This document shows positions 52,766 through 61,158 of a DNA stretch of 64,000 nt, piece by piece. Under the pieces are notes generated by a model that saw only the letters and a list, made by a program, of their open reading frames with translations, did not search any database and had not been told where the DNA came from. A program made the position numbers and the translations under genes. The stretch is taken from contig NZ_JAHESC010000009.1 of the NCBI RefSeq assembly GCF_018598185.1, forward strand, positions 1-64,000, read 5' to 3'. Positions within the stretch are counted from its first letter, which is position 1. The number at the start of each line of letters is the position of its first letter. Source of the stretch: Dawidia soli. GTDB lineage: Bacteria; Bacteroidota; Bacteroidia; Cytophagales; Cyclobacteriaceae.

Positions 52766-53569
52766 ATGAAACTCAATCTTCGCAACCCGCTTTGTTTCTT
52801 CGACCTGGAAACTACGGGCATCAACATTGCCCAGGATCGGATCCTGGAGATCGCAGTCATTAAGATGATGCCAAACGGCGAGATCCACCGGAAGTCCAAT
52901 GTACTGAACCCCACGATCCCCATTCCACCGGAGTCGTCGGCTATTCACGGCATACGCGAGGAGGATGTCGCCGGCAAACCCACCTTTAAGGAGGTAGCGA
53001 AAGAATACGCGAAGTTTCTGGAAGGCGCCGACCTGGCCGGGTTCAATGTATTGAAGTTCGATGTACCTGTACTCGTGGAAGAGTTCCTGCGGGCGGGCGT
53101 TGAGTTTGACTACAGCCGCAAAAAGATCATCGATGCACAGAAGATATTCCACCTCATGGAAAAGCGGACCCTATCGGCCGCGTATAAATTCTATGTGGGC
53201 AAGGAACTGATCGACTCGCACACCGCCGAAGCCGACACCGAAGCAACGATGGAAGTGTTTCTCGCCCAGGTTGAACGTTATGAAGGCAAACCTGTAACGG
53301 ATGGGCTGAACCGTCCGCTGGGTGAGATCCGGAATGACATGGAAGTGCTGGCCAAGCTCACCAGTGCCGACATGGTGGACCTTGCGGGCCGCATGATCAT
53401 GAACGACAAAGGCCAGGAGGTCTTCAACTTTGGCAAGCATAAGAACAAGGCTGTCATGACCGTATTTAAAGAAGAACCCGCGTACTACGACTGGATGATG
53501 AACGGCGACTTCTCGCTGGACACCAAACGCAAGCTGACCGAGATCAAGCTACGCAACTTCCGGAAATGA
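52766..53569 (+). CDS. DEDDh 3'-5' exonuclease (DnaQ-like)
   Basis: A 267-residue protein with a DnaQ-type exonuclease domain (about 8-175). All five catalytic residues are visible: D13 and E15 in CFFDLETTG, D99 in GFNVLKFD, and H152 and D157 in SHTAEADTEA. About 90 further residues hold GQEVFNFGKHKNKAVMTVFK and YYDWMMNGDF, a segment common to Bacteroidota relatives that may fit DNA. It could be a separate proofreading or repair exonuclease; the polymerase partner cannot be told from sequence. It follows mpl by 49 bases and ends at a strong terminator. Confidence 0.88.
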   Translation: MKLNLRNPLCFFDLETTGINIAQDRILEIAVIKMMPNGEIHRKSNVLNPTIPIPPESSAIHGIREEDVAGKPTFKEVAKEYAKFLEGADLAGFNVLKFDVPVLVEEFLRAGVEFDYSRKKIIDAQKIFHLMEKRTLSAAYKFYVGKELIDSHTAEADTEATMEVFLAQVERYEGKPVTDGLNRPLGEIRNDMEVLAKLTSADMVDLAGRMIMNDKGQEVFNFGKHKNKAVMTVFKEEPAYYDWMMNGDFSLDTKRKLTEIKLRNFRK

Positions 53570-53590
53570 CGCTGCCGTAGCGCCACCATA

Positions 53591-53635
53591 AAAAAGGCTG
53601 ATGCTGTCCACGACAACATCAGCCTTTTCTTTTTT
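53591..53635. terminator. Bidirectional terminator between the exonuclease and M48 genes
   Basis: AAAAGGCTGATG (53592-53603) pairs with CATCAGCCTTTT (53617-53628), continued inside by TGTC/GACA, followed by T-rich sequence on the right and A-rich on the left. It serves the convergent genes ending at 53569 and 53668. Confidence 0.9.
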
Positions 53636-53667
53636 GAAAGCAGTCGATCCTTATGGATCGACTATCA

Positions 53668-54468
53668 TCACTGCTTCTTATAATATTTCATGGCTTCGGG
53701 GATCCAGCCTTGCAGGTCTTTCACACGCGTACCGTGCGACGGGTGCGTCGACAGGAATTCCGGAGGCTCCTGGCCACCACCCGCGCCGCTCATGCGTTGC
53801 CAGAACGCAGGGGCAGCGTTGGGATCGTAGCCGGCCATTGCCATAAAGATCAGCCCGATGTGATCGGCCTCGGATTCGTGCTCGCGGCTGAACTTCAGCA
53901 TGCCCACGTTCGTACCGGCACCGATCGCCTGCATCAGCAGATCTTTACCGGCCGTCGGGTTTTGTCCCAGCACGGCGCCCAGTGTGCTCAACCCGTACTG
54001 GGCGATCATCGACTGGCTCATACGCTCCCGGCCATGGTTGGCGATGGCGTGCGCCACTTCGTGGCCCATGACGACGGCTACACCGGTTTCGTCTTTACAG
54101 ATCGGCATGATGCCTGTATAAAAGGCTACCTTTCCCCCCGGCATACACCAGGCGTTCACCGTCTTGGGATCGTCGATCAGGTTGAACTCCCAGGCGAAGC
54201 CCGAGAGCTCCGACGAGGCGCCTTTATCGCGCATATATTGTTCCACTGCCTTTTGAATCCTCGCACCCACACGTTTCACCATCTGCGTCTGCTCCTGGTT
54301 GGTAGAGATGGGGCCTTTTTTGAGAACCTCGGTATACTCTTTATTGGCCATCGGTATAATTTCACTATTCGAAACCAGGCTCAACTGGCTCCGGCCGGTC
54401 ACTGCCACCTTGCTACAGGCATACAGCACGCTGAGGACAGCTGCAAAAACGATTACTTTTTTCCACAT
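53668..54468 (-). CDS. M48-family metalloprotease lipoprotein
   Basis: A 266-residue zinc protease from ATG 54468, which gives lipoprotein signal MWKKVIVFAAVLSVLYACSK with Cys at 18; an upstream ATG at 54522 would place the start inside the promoter. Catalytic motif HEVAH (136-140) and third zinc ligand E200 in ESEADHIG are present, as is STHPSHGTRVKDLQGWIPEA near the end. This fits the LoiP/YcaL-like periplasmic peptidases that handle misfolded outer-membrane proteins. Monocistronic. Confidence 0.92.
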   Translation of the reverse strand: MWKKVIVFAAVLSVLYACSKVAVTGRSQLSLVSNSEIIPMANKEYTEVLKKGPISTNQEQTQMVKRVGARIQKAVEQYMRDKGASSELSGFAWEFNLIDDPKTVNAWCMPGGKVAFYTGIMPICKDETGVAVVMGHEVAHAIANHGRERMSQSMIAQYGLSTLGAVLGQNPTAGKDLLMQAIGAGTNVGMLKFSREHESEADHIGLIFMAMAGYDPNAAPAFWQRMSGAGGGQEPPEFLSTHPSHGTRVKDLQGWIPEAMKYYKKQ

Positions 54469-54489
54469 AAGGGTTAAATTTATTTTGGA

Positions 54490-54497
54490 CAAAAATA
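54490..54497 (-). promoter_or_regulatory. -7 element of the M48 protease gene
   Basis: The minus strand reads TATTTTTG, a full match, 21 bases before the ATG at 54468. Its position supports that start over the upstream ATG at 54522. Confidence 0.5.
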
Positions 54498-54623
54498 CAA
54501 ATCCCCACCATGATTGTTTCATAAATTGAGGCCGAAAGATTAGTCGCCCGTGCTGCTGTTACCGGTATGCATACCCGGGTCAACCCTTTCTGAAATGTAT
54601 TGACTATCAACTAAAACCGTACC

Positions 54624-55235
54624 ATGAGAATCTTCGCGATCGGCCGGAACTATGCCGAACACATCAAGGAATTGAACAACGAGCGCCCCGACGAACCGGT
54701 CATTTTTACCAAGCCCGATACAGCCATTCTCCGAAACAATGCTCCCTTCTACTATCCTGAGTTTTCCCAGGACATTCACTATGAAGTCGAGCTCGTACTG
54801 CGTATTTGCAAGGAAGGCAAGAATGTTGAACCCAAGTTCGCGAGCAAGTATTACGACGCCATTGGTATCGGCATAGATTTTACGGCGCGTGACCTGCAAC
54901 AGAAGGCGAAAGAAAAGGGTCTGCCGTGGGACATTGCCAAAGGCTTCAACGGTTCAGCGCCGATAAGCGATACGTTTCTTCCGGTAGGTAATTTTGATCT
55001 GAACAATATTAACTTCCGTCTGACCATCGACGGAGAATTAAAACAACAAGGCAATACGAGCCTTATGCTTTTTAACTTCGATTTTATAATTTCGTACGTA
55101 TCGAAATTTTTTACACTGCGCACAGGAGATTTGATTTTTACGGGCACTCCCAAGGGTGTAGGTCCGGTGAAGGTTGGGAATGTGCTATCCGCATATATTG
55201 AGAATGAGAAACTATTGGAGTTCAGCATTAAATAA
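54624..55235 (+). CDS. Fumarylacetoacetate hydrolase family protein
   Basis: A 203-residue enzyme of the FAH superfamily, close in size to FAHD1-type acylpyruvases and oxaloacetate decarboxylases. Metal ligands are E54 and E56 in YEVELVLRI and D85 in GIGIDFTARDLQ; the C-terminal LRTGDLIFTGTPKGVGPVK motif is diagnostic. It cleaves or decarboxylates a 2,4-diketo or related acid in the cytosol; the exact substrate cannot be set. Its end overlaps the M23 peptidase start by 32 bases, so the two are translated from one message. Confidence 0.9.
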   Translation: MRIFAIGRNYAEHIKELNNERPDEPVIFTKPDTAILRNNAPFYYPEFSQDIHYEVELVLRICKEGKNVEPKFASKYYDAIGIGIDFTARDLQQKAKEKGLPWDIAKGFNGSAPISDTFLPVGNFDLNNINFRLTIDGELKQQGNTSLMLFNFDFIISYVSKFFTLRTGDLIFTGTPKGVGPVKVGNVLSAYIENEKLLEFSIK

Positions 55236-57120
55236 AATTACCACGGCGGCCTTTGTTGCCGTGACCTTGTCGTATCACGCCCGGGCGCAGAGCGAGTCGT
55301 TCCTGTACCCGGTGCACCCGGGCCAGCCCGGCTCCCTGGCGGGCACCATGGGCGAGCTCCGCACCACACACTTCCACTCCGGCATCGACATTCGTACCAA
55401 CAACATGACGGGGTACCCCGTGGTCGCCTCCAAGAGCGGTTATATCTCGCGTGCTTCCATGGGGTCGTCCGGTTACGGCAATGTGTTATACATTACCCAT
55501 CCCGACGGGTACACGACGCTGTACGCACACCTCGAAAAATTCCTCGGCGCGGTCGCGCAACACGTGTTGAGCGAACAATATAAACTCAAGTCAGGCGAAA
55601 TAGACCTCTTCTTTCAACCCGGTCAGTTTCCGGTCAGGCAAGGTGAGCTGATCGCCCTGTCGGGTAACTCCGGCTCTTCGGGCGGGCCCCATGTGCACTT
55701 CGATATTCGCGATCCCGACAACTATGCCGTCGATCCGCTGAAGGTGGGCGCCTTCAAAGAGATTGCCGACAACCTTCCCCCCGCCCCCGAGAAGATCGCG
55801 CTGGTGACGCTGGATAAAAATGCGCGGATCAACGACAAGTTCGGCCGGTTCGAATTTTATGGCAGCAAGGTTGGCAAGGGCTATGCCATTACCACGCCGA
55901 TCCTGGCCAGCGGCCTGATCGGCGTGGAGCTTCTGGCAAAAGACAAGCTGGCACCTCAAAGTCCGTTCTACGGTGGCGTAAATTACCTGGAGATGTGGGT
56001 CGACAGCGCGCTGGTCTTCAGCCAGGCGATCGACAAGATCGACCTGAACGAAACACGTGCCATCTATACGCTGATGGACTTCAGAACGATGCGCACCAAG
56101 GGCACACGCTTCTACAAACTTTATATCGAAGACGGCAATACCCTGAAGTTCTACGACAGCTCCCCTTCCAACGGCAAGATCGCGGTGAATCCCAACAAGC
56201 TCTCTACGGTGCAGATCCGTATGAAAGACAGCCGCGAGAACACCAGCGTGATCACGTTCAAGCTTCAGCCGAACCCCGTCACGCGCGAGGTGCCAACCCT
56301 CGAGCCGCTGCCGGCGACAACCGACGTCGCCTACGAGGTCATCGGCAACACACTGCAAGTAACTGCCCGGGGCGCCAAAGAATTTGCGAGCAAAGCAACG
56401 ATCTATATTCGTGGTACCGTGACCGAAGCCGAGCCCGACTATGCCAACACCAATCGGAAAGTGTACCTGGTGGACTTACGCCGTGGCCTGCCCGATTCGA
56501 TCGTTGTCAACAACAAGACCGTGTTGCCCGGACTGACCGCAACCATTCCCTCGGGGACCGAATACAAATATTACGGCGACGGTATGGACCTGCAGTTTCC
56601 GTTGGGTGCGTTGTATGACACGGCCTACCTTGGTACGGCGCATTTCCTGCGGGCCGGCAGTGAGGTATTTACGATCGGTACGCGTGTCATTCCGCTGCAC
56701 AAGAGCATTACGGTGTCGCTCCAGACCAACAACACGTATCTTCCCAACGACCGGTGGGCGGTGTATCGCATTTCCGGGAAGTCGTACGCTTTTATCGGCG
56801 GCGAGTGGATCAACGACCGCATTCAGTTTACAACGCGCGAGCTGGGCGACTTTACCCTGTTGCGCGACGTAGCGCCGCCCACGATCCGGGCGATCTCGAT
56901 CAACAACCAGACGGTTCGGTTCAAGATCCGCGACGAGCTGTCGGGCATTGCGTCCTTTCAGGCCACGATCAATGGTCAATGGTTGCTGATGCACTACGAC
57001 AGCAAGATCGCAACCATCTGGTCCGAGCGACCCGACAAGGCGCCGCTGAAGGGCACTTTAGAGCTGGTGGTCACCGACAATGCGGGTAACAAGAGCACTT
57101 TCAAACAAACAATCCCCTAA
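55204..57120 (+). CDS. M23-family peptidase (LytM-type) with C-terminal beta domains
   Basis: A 638-residue exported peptidase from ATG 55204, giving signal peptide MRNYWSSALNKITTAAFVAV, then SYHARAQ. The LytM domain (about 35-190) has zinc ligands H58 and D62 in HFHSGIDI, H109 in LYAHLEK and H163/H165 in GGPHVHFDI. It should cut peptidoglycan crosslinks or act as an amidase activator. About 440 residues follow with beta-sandwich character and end in an Ig-like DNAGNKSTFKQTIP. The gene begins inside the end of the FAH gene; bcp starts 12 bases downstream. Confidence 0.9.
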   Translation: MRNYWSSALNKITTAAFVAVTLSYHARAQSESFLYPVHPGQPGSLAGTMGELRTTHFHSGIDIRTNNMTGYPVVASKSGYISRASMGSSGYGNVLYITHPDGYTTLYAHLEKFLGAVAQHVLSEQYKLKSGEIDLFFQPGQFPVRQGELIALSGNSGSSGGPHVHFDIRDPDNYAVDPLKVGAFKEIADNLPPAPEKIALVTLDKNARINDKFGRFEFYGSKVGKGYAITTPILASGLIGVELLAKDKLAPQSPFYGGVNYLEMWVDSALVFSQAIDKIDLNETRAIYTLMDFRTMRTKGTRFYKLYIEDGNTLKFYDSSPSNGKIAVNPNKLSTVQIRMKDSRENTSVITFKLQPNPVTREVPTLEPLPATTDVAYEVIGNTLQVTARGAKEFASKATIYIRGTVTEAEPDYANTNRKVYLVDLRRGLPDSIVVNNKTVLPGLTATIPSGTEYKYYGDGMDLQFPLGALYDTAYLGTAHFLRAGSEVFTIGTRVIPLHKSITVSLQTNNTYLPNDRWAVYRISGKSYAFIGGEWINDRIQFTTRELGDFTLLRDVAPPTIRAISINNQTVRFKIRDELSGIASFQATINGQWLLMHYDSKIATIWSERPDKAPLKGTLELVVTDNAGNKSTFKQTIP

Positions 57121-57132
57121 CCCCTATAACAT

Positions 57133-57927
57133 ATGGCATTGAAAATTGGCGACAAAGCCCCCGACTTCGAAGTGAACGACCAGGATGGCGTGCCTGTAAA
57201 GCTTTCTGACCTCCGGGGCCAGAAAGTCGTTCTGTATTTCTATCCCAAGGATATGACCCCCGGCTGCACGGCCGAGTCGTGTAACCTGCGTGACAACTAC
57301 GAGCGCTTGCAAGACAAGGGCTACGAGGTGCTGGGCATCAGCTCTGACGACGAACAGTCGCACCGCAAATTTATCGAACAGGAAAATCTGCCGTTCCGCT
57401 TGCTTGCCGACACCGATCGTAAAGTGCACGACGCATACGGCACCTGGGTAGAAAAGCAGATGTATGGACGCACGTACATGGGCACAGCCCGCGTAACGTT
57501 CATCATTGATGAAGATGGTGTGATCGAAGACGTCATCGACAAAGTCGATACGGAAAACCACACCAGCCAGATCCTGAAGGGTATAGCTTCAAACGGTGAA
57601 GCGCACGATAAGACAGACAGCATTCCGGCGACGCCCACCCCGGCACCTGTGCCCGTGCCGGCGAAAAAGGTGGCGGCAAAAAAGGTAACAAAGAAGGCTC
57701 CCGTCAAGGCACCCGCCGCAGCGAAGAAAGCCGCACCCAAAAAGGCAGCCAGGAAAACAGCAAAAAAAGCTGCCAAGAAGGTAGCCAAGAAAGCGGCGCC
57801 GAAAAAAGCAGTGAAGAAAGTAGTGAAGACTGCGCCGAAGAAGGTGGCCAAAGCGGCAAAAGCCGTGAAGAAATCGGCGAAGAAGGTGGCAAAAGCGCCT
57901 AAGAAAGCAAAGAAGAAGGCGAGATAA
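57133..57927 (+). CDS. bcp: Bcp-type thiol peroxidase fused to a histone-H1-like Lys/Ala tail
   Basis: A 264-residue fusion. Residues 1-153 are a full Bcp/PrxQ peroxiredoxin with peroxidatic C45 and resolving C50 (TPGCTAESC), plus GISSDDEQSHRKF and GRTYMGTARVTFIIDEDG. A Pro/Thr linker (about 160-175) leads to about 90 residues that are almost only Lys, Ala, Pro and Val in KKAAPKKA-type repeats, as in histone H1 and bacterial Hc proteins. No stop or frameshift separates the parts, and codon use is consistent. The domain reduces peroxides with thioredoxin; the tail should bind DNA. A histone-like gene lies next door. A 16-bp terminator follows. Confidence 0.9.
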   Translation: MALKIGDKAPDFEVNDQDGVPVKLSDLRGQKVVLYFYPKDMTPGCTAESCNLRDNYERLQDKGYEVLGISSDDEQSHRKFIEQENLPFRLLADTDRKVHDAYGTWVEKQMYGRTYMGTARVTFIIDEDGVIEDVIDKVDTENHTSQILKGIASNGEAHDKTDSIPATPTPAPVPVPAKKVAAKKVTKKAPVKAPAAAKKAAPKKAARKTAKKAAKKVAKKAAPKKAVKKVVKTAPKKVAKAAKAVKKSAKKVAKAPKKAKKKAR

Positions 57928-57948
57928 TCGTGTAACGGTTAACAAGTG

Positions 57949-58000
57949 AAAGACCGTTTCGGCATGTCCTGATGTACTGCCGAAACGGTCTTTATATTTT
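57949..58000. terminator. Strong terminator between bcp and the Hc1-like gene
   Basis: A 16-bp perfect stem pairs 57949-57964 (AAAGACCGTTTCGGCA) with 57978-57993 (TGCCGAAACGGTCTTT), followed by a T-rich tract. It can also stop the convergent Hc1-like transcript. Confidence 0.92.
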
Positions 58001-58010
58001 CAGAATAAAC

Positions 58011-58187
58011 TTAAGCCTTATTCTTAATCTCTTGAACCTCAGAGCGGATGGTTTGTGCGAGATTTTTGAGGTCTTGCATACCCTTTCTAACACGGGTACC
58101 AGCAGCGCTATTGCCTTTGTTATAAAACTTGTCAATATCACCTTCTAAGGAAGCGATCAGGTCTTTGAGCTCTTGAAACTTTTGCAT
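58011..58187 (-). CDS. Hc1-like small histone-type protein
   Basis: A 58-residue helical protein from ATG 58187, starting MQKFQELKDLIASLEGDIDK and containing AAGTRVRKGMQDLKNLAQTI. This matches the small proteins annotated as histone H1 / Hc1-like across Cytophagales and Flavobacteriia, with the conserved NKGN(S/Q)AAGTRVRK core. It is basic with an amphipathic helix and probably helps organise the nucleoid (inferred from the family). It sits between the H1-tailed peroxidase and the alpha-oxoamine synthase, with its own promoter candidate. Confidence 0.85.
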   Translation of the reverse strand: MQKFQELKDLIASLEGDIDKFYNKGNSAAGTRVRKGMQDLKNLAQTIRSEVQEIKNKA

Positions 58188-58226
58188 TGTCTTTGGAGTT
58201 TTAGGATTAAAATTTAGTTTCTAATG

Positions 58227-58255
58227 CCAATTTAAGTAAAAAGGCCGAAAAACAA
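58227..58255 (-). promoter_or_regulatory. Promoter candidate for the Hc1-like gene
   Basis: The minus strand has TTG (58255-58253), an 18-base spacer and TAAATTGG (58234-58227), one mismatch from TAnnTTTG, 40 bases before the ATG at 58187. Confidence 0.35.
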
Positions 58256-58273
58256 CCCCTAAGGCGGTTTTTT

Positions 58274-59530
58274 TTAGATTGCCTTCGTTACCGAAACTAA
58301 TGCTTCCTCCCGATAGAACCCGCTGTCGAGCTTGGTTTTGAGCTTTGAGAATGCGCTCAGGGTCCGCTCCACATCCTCCAGGGTATGCACCGCCGTCGGA
58401 ATGATCCGGAACATGATAACATCCTTAGGCACAACAGGATAGATCACCACAGAGCAGAAAATACCATAGTTCTCGCGCAGGTCCATGGCCATGTTGGCCG
58501 CCTCGCCTACCCCGCCTTTGAACAATACCGGTGTTACCGGTGATGTCGTCGTGCCGATGTTGAAGCCACGCTCTTTCAGGCCATTTTGCATGGCGTTTAC
58601 GATCTTCCAGAGGTTGTCCTTCATCGAAGGATCGGTTTTCAACAGCTCCAGACGCTTGAGCGCACCCACTACCAGCGGCATGGGAAGGCTCTTGGCATAG
58701 ATCTGCGAGCGTACGCTGTAGCGCAGGTACTTGATCACGTTCTTAGAGCCTGCCACGAATGCGCCAATGCTGGCCATCGACTTGGCAAAGGTAGAGAAGT
58801 ACAGATCGATCTGATCCTGAATACCTTGCTCCTCGCCGGTGCCGGCACCGGTCTTACCCATGGTACCGAACCCGTGCGCGTCGTCCACGAATAAACGGAA
58901 ATTATATTTACTCTTCAGGGCAACAACGCCTTTGAGGTCGCCTTGCTTGCCAGACATACCAAATACACCTTCGGTGATCACCAGAATGCCGCCGCCCGTC
59001 TCCTCGGCCAGTTTGGTGGCACGCTGCAGCTGCTTCTCGAGGCTGTCCATGTCGTTATGGGTGTATACAAAACGCTTACCCATGTGCAGGCGTACGCCGT
59101 CGATGATACAGGCGTGTGATTCGGCGTCGTACACGATCACGTCTTTGCGGTCTACCAGCGCGTCGATGATCGACACCACACCCTGATACCCAAAGTTGAG
59201 CAGCATAACGTCTTCCTTTTGCTCAAACTCGGCCAGTTGGCGTTCGAGCTCCAGGTGATTTACTGAGTTCCCCGACATCATCCGCGCGCCCATGGGCAAG
59301 CCCATACCATACTGGGCAGCTGCCTCAGCATCGGTCTTCCGTACTTCCGGGTGGTTCGCCAGGCCCAGGTAGTTATTTAAACTCCAGTTTAAAACATCCT
59401 TGCCATTGAACTTCATGTGAGGGCCTATTTCGCCTTCCAGTTTGGGGAAGAAGAAGTAGTCATCCGGGAGATGCGAATACTTGGCCAGAGGACCGGCCTC
59501 CATTTTAAGCTTGTCAAATAAATCTACCAT
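58274..59530 (-). CDS. Alpha-oxoamine synthase family PLP enzyme (serine palmitoyltransferase or cysteate acyltransferase candidate)
   Basis: A 418-residue PLP enzyme from ATG 59530; a TTG at 59554 lies on the promoter. It shows the alpha-oxoamine synthase fold: WSLNNYLGLANHPEVRK, MSGNSVNHLELERQLAEFE, substrate-stacking H139 in ESHACIIDG, PLP-contact VDDAHGFGTMGKTG and Schiff-base Lys K250 in STFAKSMASIGA. The family joins an amino acid to an acyl thioester. In Bacteroidota such enzymes make the sphingoid base (serine) or capnine-type sulfonolipid base (cysteate); glycine C-acetyltransferase is a less likely option. No lipid neighbours help to choose. Confidence 0.82.
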   Translation of the reverse strand: MVDLFDKLKMEAGPLAKYSHLPDDYFFFPKLEGEIGPHMKFNGKDVLNWSLNNYLGLANHPEVRKTDAEAAAQYGMGLPMGARMMSGNSVNHLELERQLAEFEQKEDVMLLNFGYQGVVSIIDALVDRKDVIVYDAESHACIIDGVRLHMGKRFVYTHNDMDSLEKQLQRATKLAEETGGGILVITEGVFGMSGKQGDLKGVVALKSKYNFRLFVDDAHGFGTMGKTGAGTGEEQGIQDQIDLYFSTFAKSMASIGAFVAGSKNVIKYLRYSVRSQIYAKSLPMPLVVGALKRLELLKTDPSMKDNLWKIVNAMQNGLKERGFNIGTTTSPVTPVLFKGGVGEAANMAMDLRENYGIFCSVVIYPVVPKDVIMFRIIPTAVHTLEDVERTLSAFSKLKTKLDSGFYREEALVSVTKAI

Positions 59531-59551
59531 TTCGGGATTAGTTATTGGCCG

Positions 59552-59559
59552 CAAAAATA
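59552..59559 (-). promoter_or_regulatory. -7 element of the alpha-oxoamine synthase gene
   Basis: The minus strand reads TATTTTTG, a full match 21 bases before the ATG at 59530. No clear -33 TTTG. Confidence 0.45.
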
Positions 59560-59593
59560 AGGAAAAATCGTGTTCTTACACGCCTACCCGGGC

Positions 59594-59623
59594 TTTGCCT
59601 GTGCAGAAATTATCGTAGCATTG
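59594..59623 (+). promoter_or_regulatory. Promoter candidate for the biotin carboxylase gene
   Basis: TTTG (59594-59597), an 18-base spacer and TAGCATTG (59616-59623), one mismatch from TAnnTTTG, 19 bases before the ATG at 59643. Confidence 0.45.
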
Positions 59624-59642
59624 TATTCAGGCCCTTTAACCC

Positions 59643-61142
59643 ATGAGAAAGATCAAAAAAATATTAGTCGCCAACCGCGGTGAGATCGCCCTTCGCATTA
59701 TGCGCTCCGCGCGGGAGGCCGGCTTACAGACTGTTGCGGTGTTTAGTGAAGCCGACCGGCAGTCGTTGCATGTGCGCTACGCCGACGAGGCTGTCTGCAT
59801 CGGCCCGCCCCCTTCTTCCGAATCCTATTTACGCATCGATAAGATCCTGGATGCCGCCCGGCAAACGGGTGCCGACGCCATTCACCCCGGCTACGGTTTC
59901 CTGTCTGAAAACGAGACATTTGCCCAGCGCGTAGAAGACGCCGGCCTGATCTTCATCGGGCCTTCCGCCAAAGCCATCGAACTGATGGGCAGCAAGCTGG
60001 CCGCCAAGGCTGCCGTCGCGGCCTTTCATGTGCCGCTCGTGCCCGGCACGACCGAACCGATCACTGACGTTGCCAGGGCGAAGGAGATCGCCGCGACCAT
60101 CGGCTACCCGGTGCTGATCAAAGCGAGCGCCGGCGGCGGTGGTAAAGGCATGCGCGTGGTGGAGAACGAAGCGAGCTTTGCCGAGCAAATGGAACGCGCC
60201 ATCAGCGAGGCGACCTCTGCCTTTGGCGACGGCTCTGTTTTTATCGAAAAGTATGTCACCAGCCCGCGCCACATCGAGTTCCAGATCTTTGGCGACAAGC
60301 ATGGCAACGTGGTGCATCTCTTTGAGCGCGAGTGCTCGATCCAACGCCGCCACCAGAAGGTGGTGGAAGAAGCGCCGTCATCAGTGTTGACGCCAGAAAA
60401 ACGAAAGCTGATGGGCGAAGCTGCCATCAACGCTGCGAAGGCGTGCGGCTACTATGGCGCGGGCACGATCGAGTTCATCCTCGACGACAAGCTGAATTTT
60501 TACTTCCTCGAGATGAACACGCGCTTGCAGGTAGAGCACCCGGTAACCGAGGCTATCACCGGCCTGGACCTGGTACAGCTGCAGATCCGGATCGCCGAAG
60601 GCGAGAAGATACCGTTCAAACAGGAAGACCTGCAGATGCACGGCCACGCCATCGAGATACGCGTGTACGCCGAAGACCCGGCGAACAACTTCCTGCCCGA
60701 CATCGGTAAGCTCAAGACCTATAAACGCCCGCAGGGCCACGGCATCCGGGTGGACGACGGCTTCGAGCAAGGCATGGACATTCCCTTCTACTACGACCCG
60801 ATGATCGCCAAGCTGATCTGCCATGCAGAAACACGCGAGGCGGCGATCGAGAAAATGATCCGCGCCATTCAGGACTACGAGATCACGGGCCTGGAAACAA
60901 CGCTGGGCTTTTGCGGATTTGTGATGAAGCACGACGCTTTCCGCTCCGGTAACTTCGACACGCGCTTTGTGGAGAAATACTTTACACCGGCTGCGTTGCA
61001 ACCCGACCATACGCATACCGAAGAGGCCATCGTCGCCATCCTGGCGGGCACGTTGCTGAAAAGCAATGGCCGCGGTGCGGCTGATGGCGCGCTTGCTGCG
61101 GTGGGCACGACCGTGAGCCGGTGGAGAAAAAACAGATCTTAA
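59643..61142 (+). CDS. Biotin carboxylase subunit of an acyl-CoA carboxylase
   Basis: A 499-residue biotin carboxylase that carboxylates BCCP-biotin with ATP and bicarbonate. The N-domain is KILVANRGEIALRIMRSARE; the ATP-grasp region shows IKASAGGGGKGMRVV; catalytic residues lie in YGAGTIEFILDDKLNFYFLE and MNTRLQVEHPVTEAITG. It is longer than stand-alone AccC (about 450) and has a divergent 40-residue tail, closer to acetyl/propionyl-CoA carboxylase alpha subunits of Bacteroidota. No BCCP or carboxyltransferase gene is adjacent in the window. It is first in the rightward run. Confidence 0.9.
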   Translation: MRKIKKILVANRGEIALRIMRSAREAGLQTVAVFSEADRQSLHVRYADEAVCIGPPPSSESYLRIDKILDAARQTGADAIHPGYGFLSENETFAQRVEDAGLIFIGPSAKAIELMGSKLAAKAAVAAFHVPLVPGTTEPITDVARAKEIAATIGYPVLIKASAGGGGKGMRVVENEASFAEQMERAISEATSAFGDGSVFIEKYVTSPRHIEFQIFGDKHGNVVHLFERECSIQRRHQKVVEEAPSSVLTPEKRKLMGEAAINAAKACGYYGAGTIEFILDDKLNFYFLEMNTRLQVEHPVTEAITGLDLVQLQIRIAEGEKIPFKQEDLQMHGHAIEIRVYAEDPANNFLPDIGKLKTYKRPQGHGIRVDDGFEQGMDIPFYYDPMIAKLICHAETREAAIEKMIRAIQDYEITGLETTLGFCGFVMKHDAFRSGNFDTRFVEKYFTPAALQPDHTHTEEAIVAILAGTLLKSNGRGAADGALAAVGTTVSRWRKNRS

Positions 61143-61158
61143 TTACGACACACGCAGT

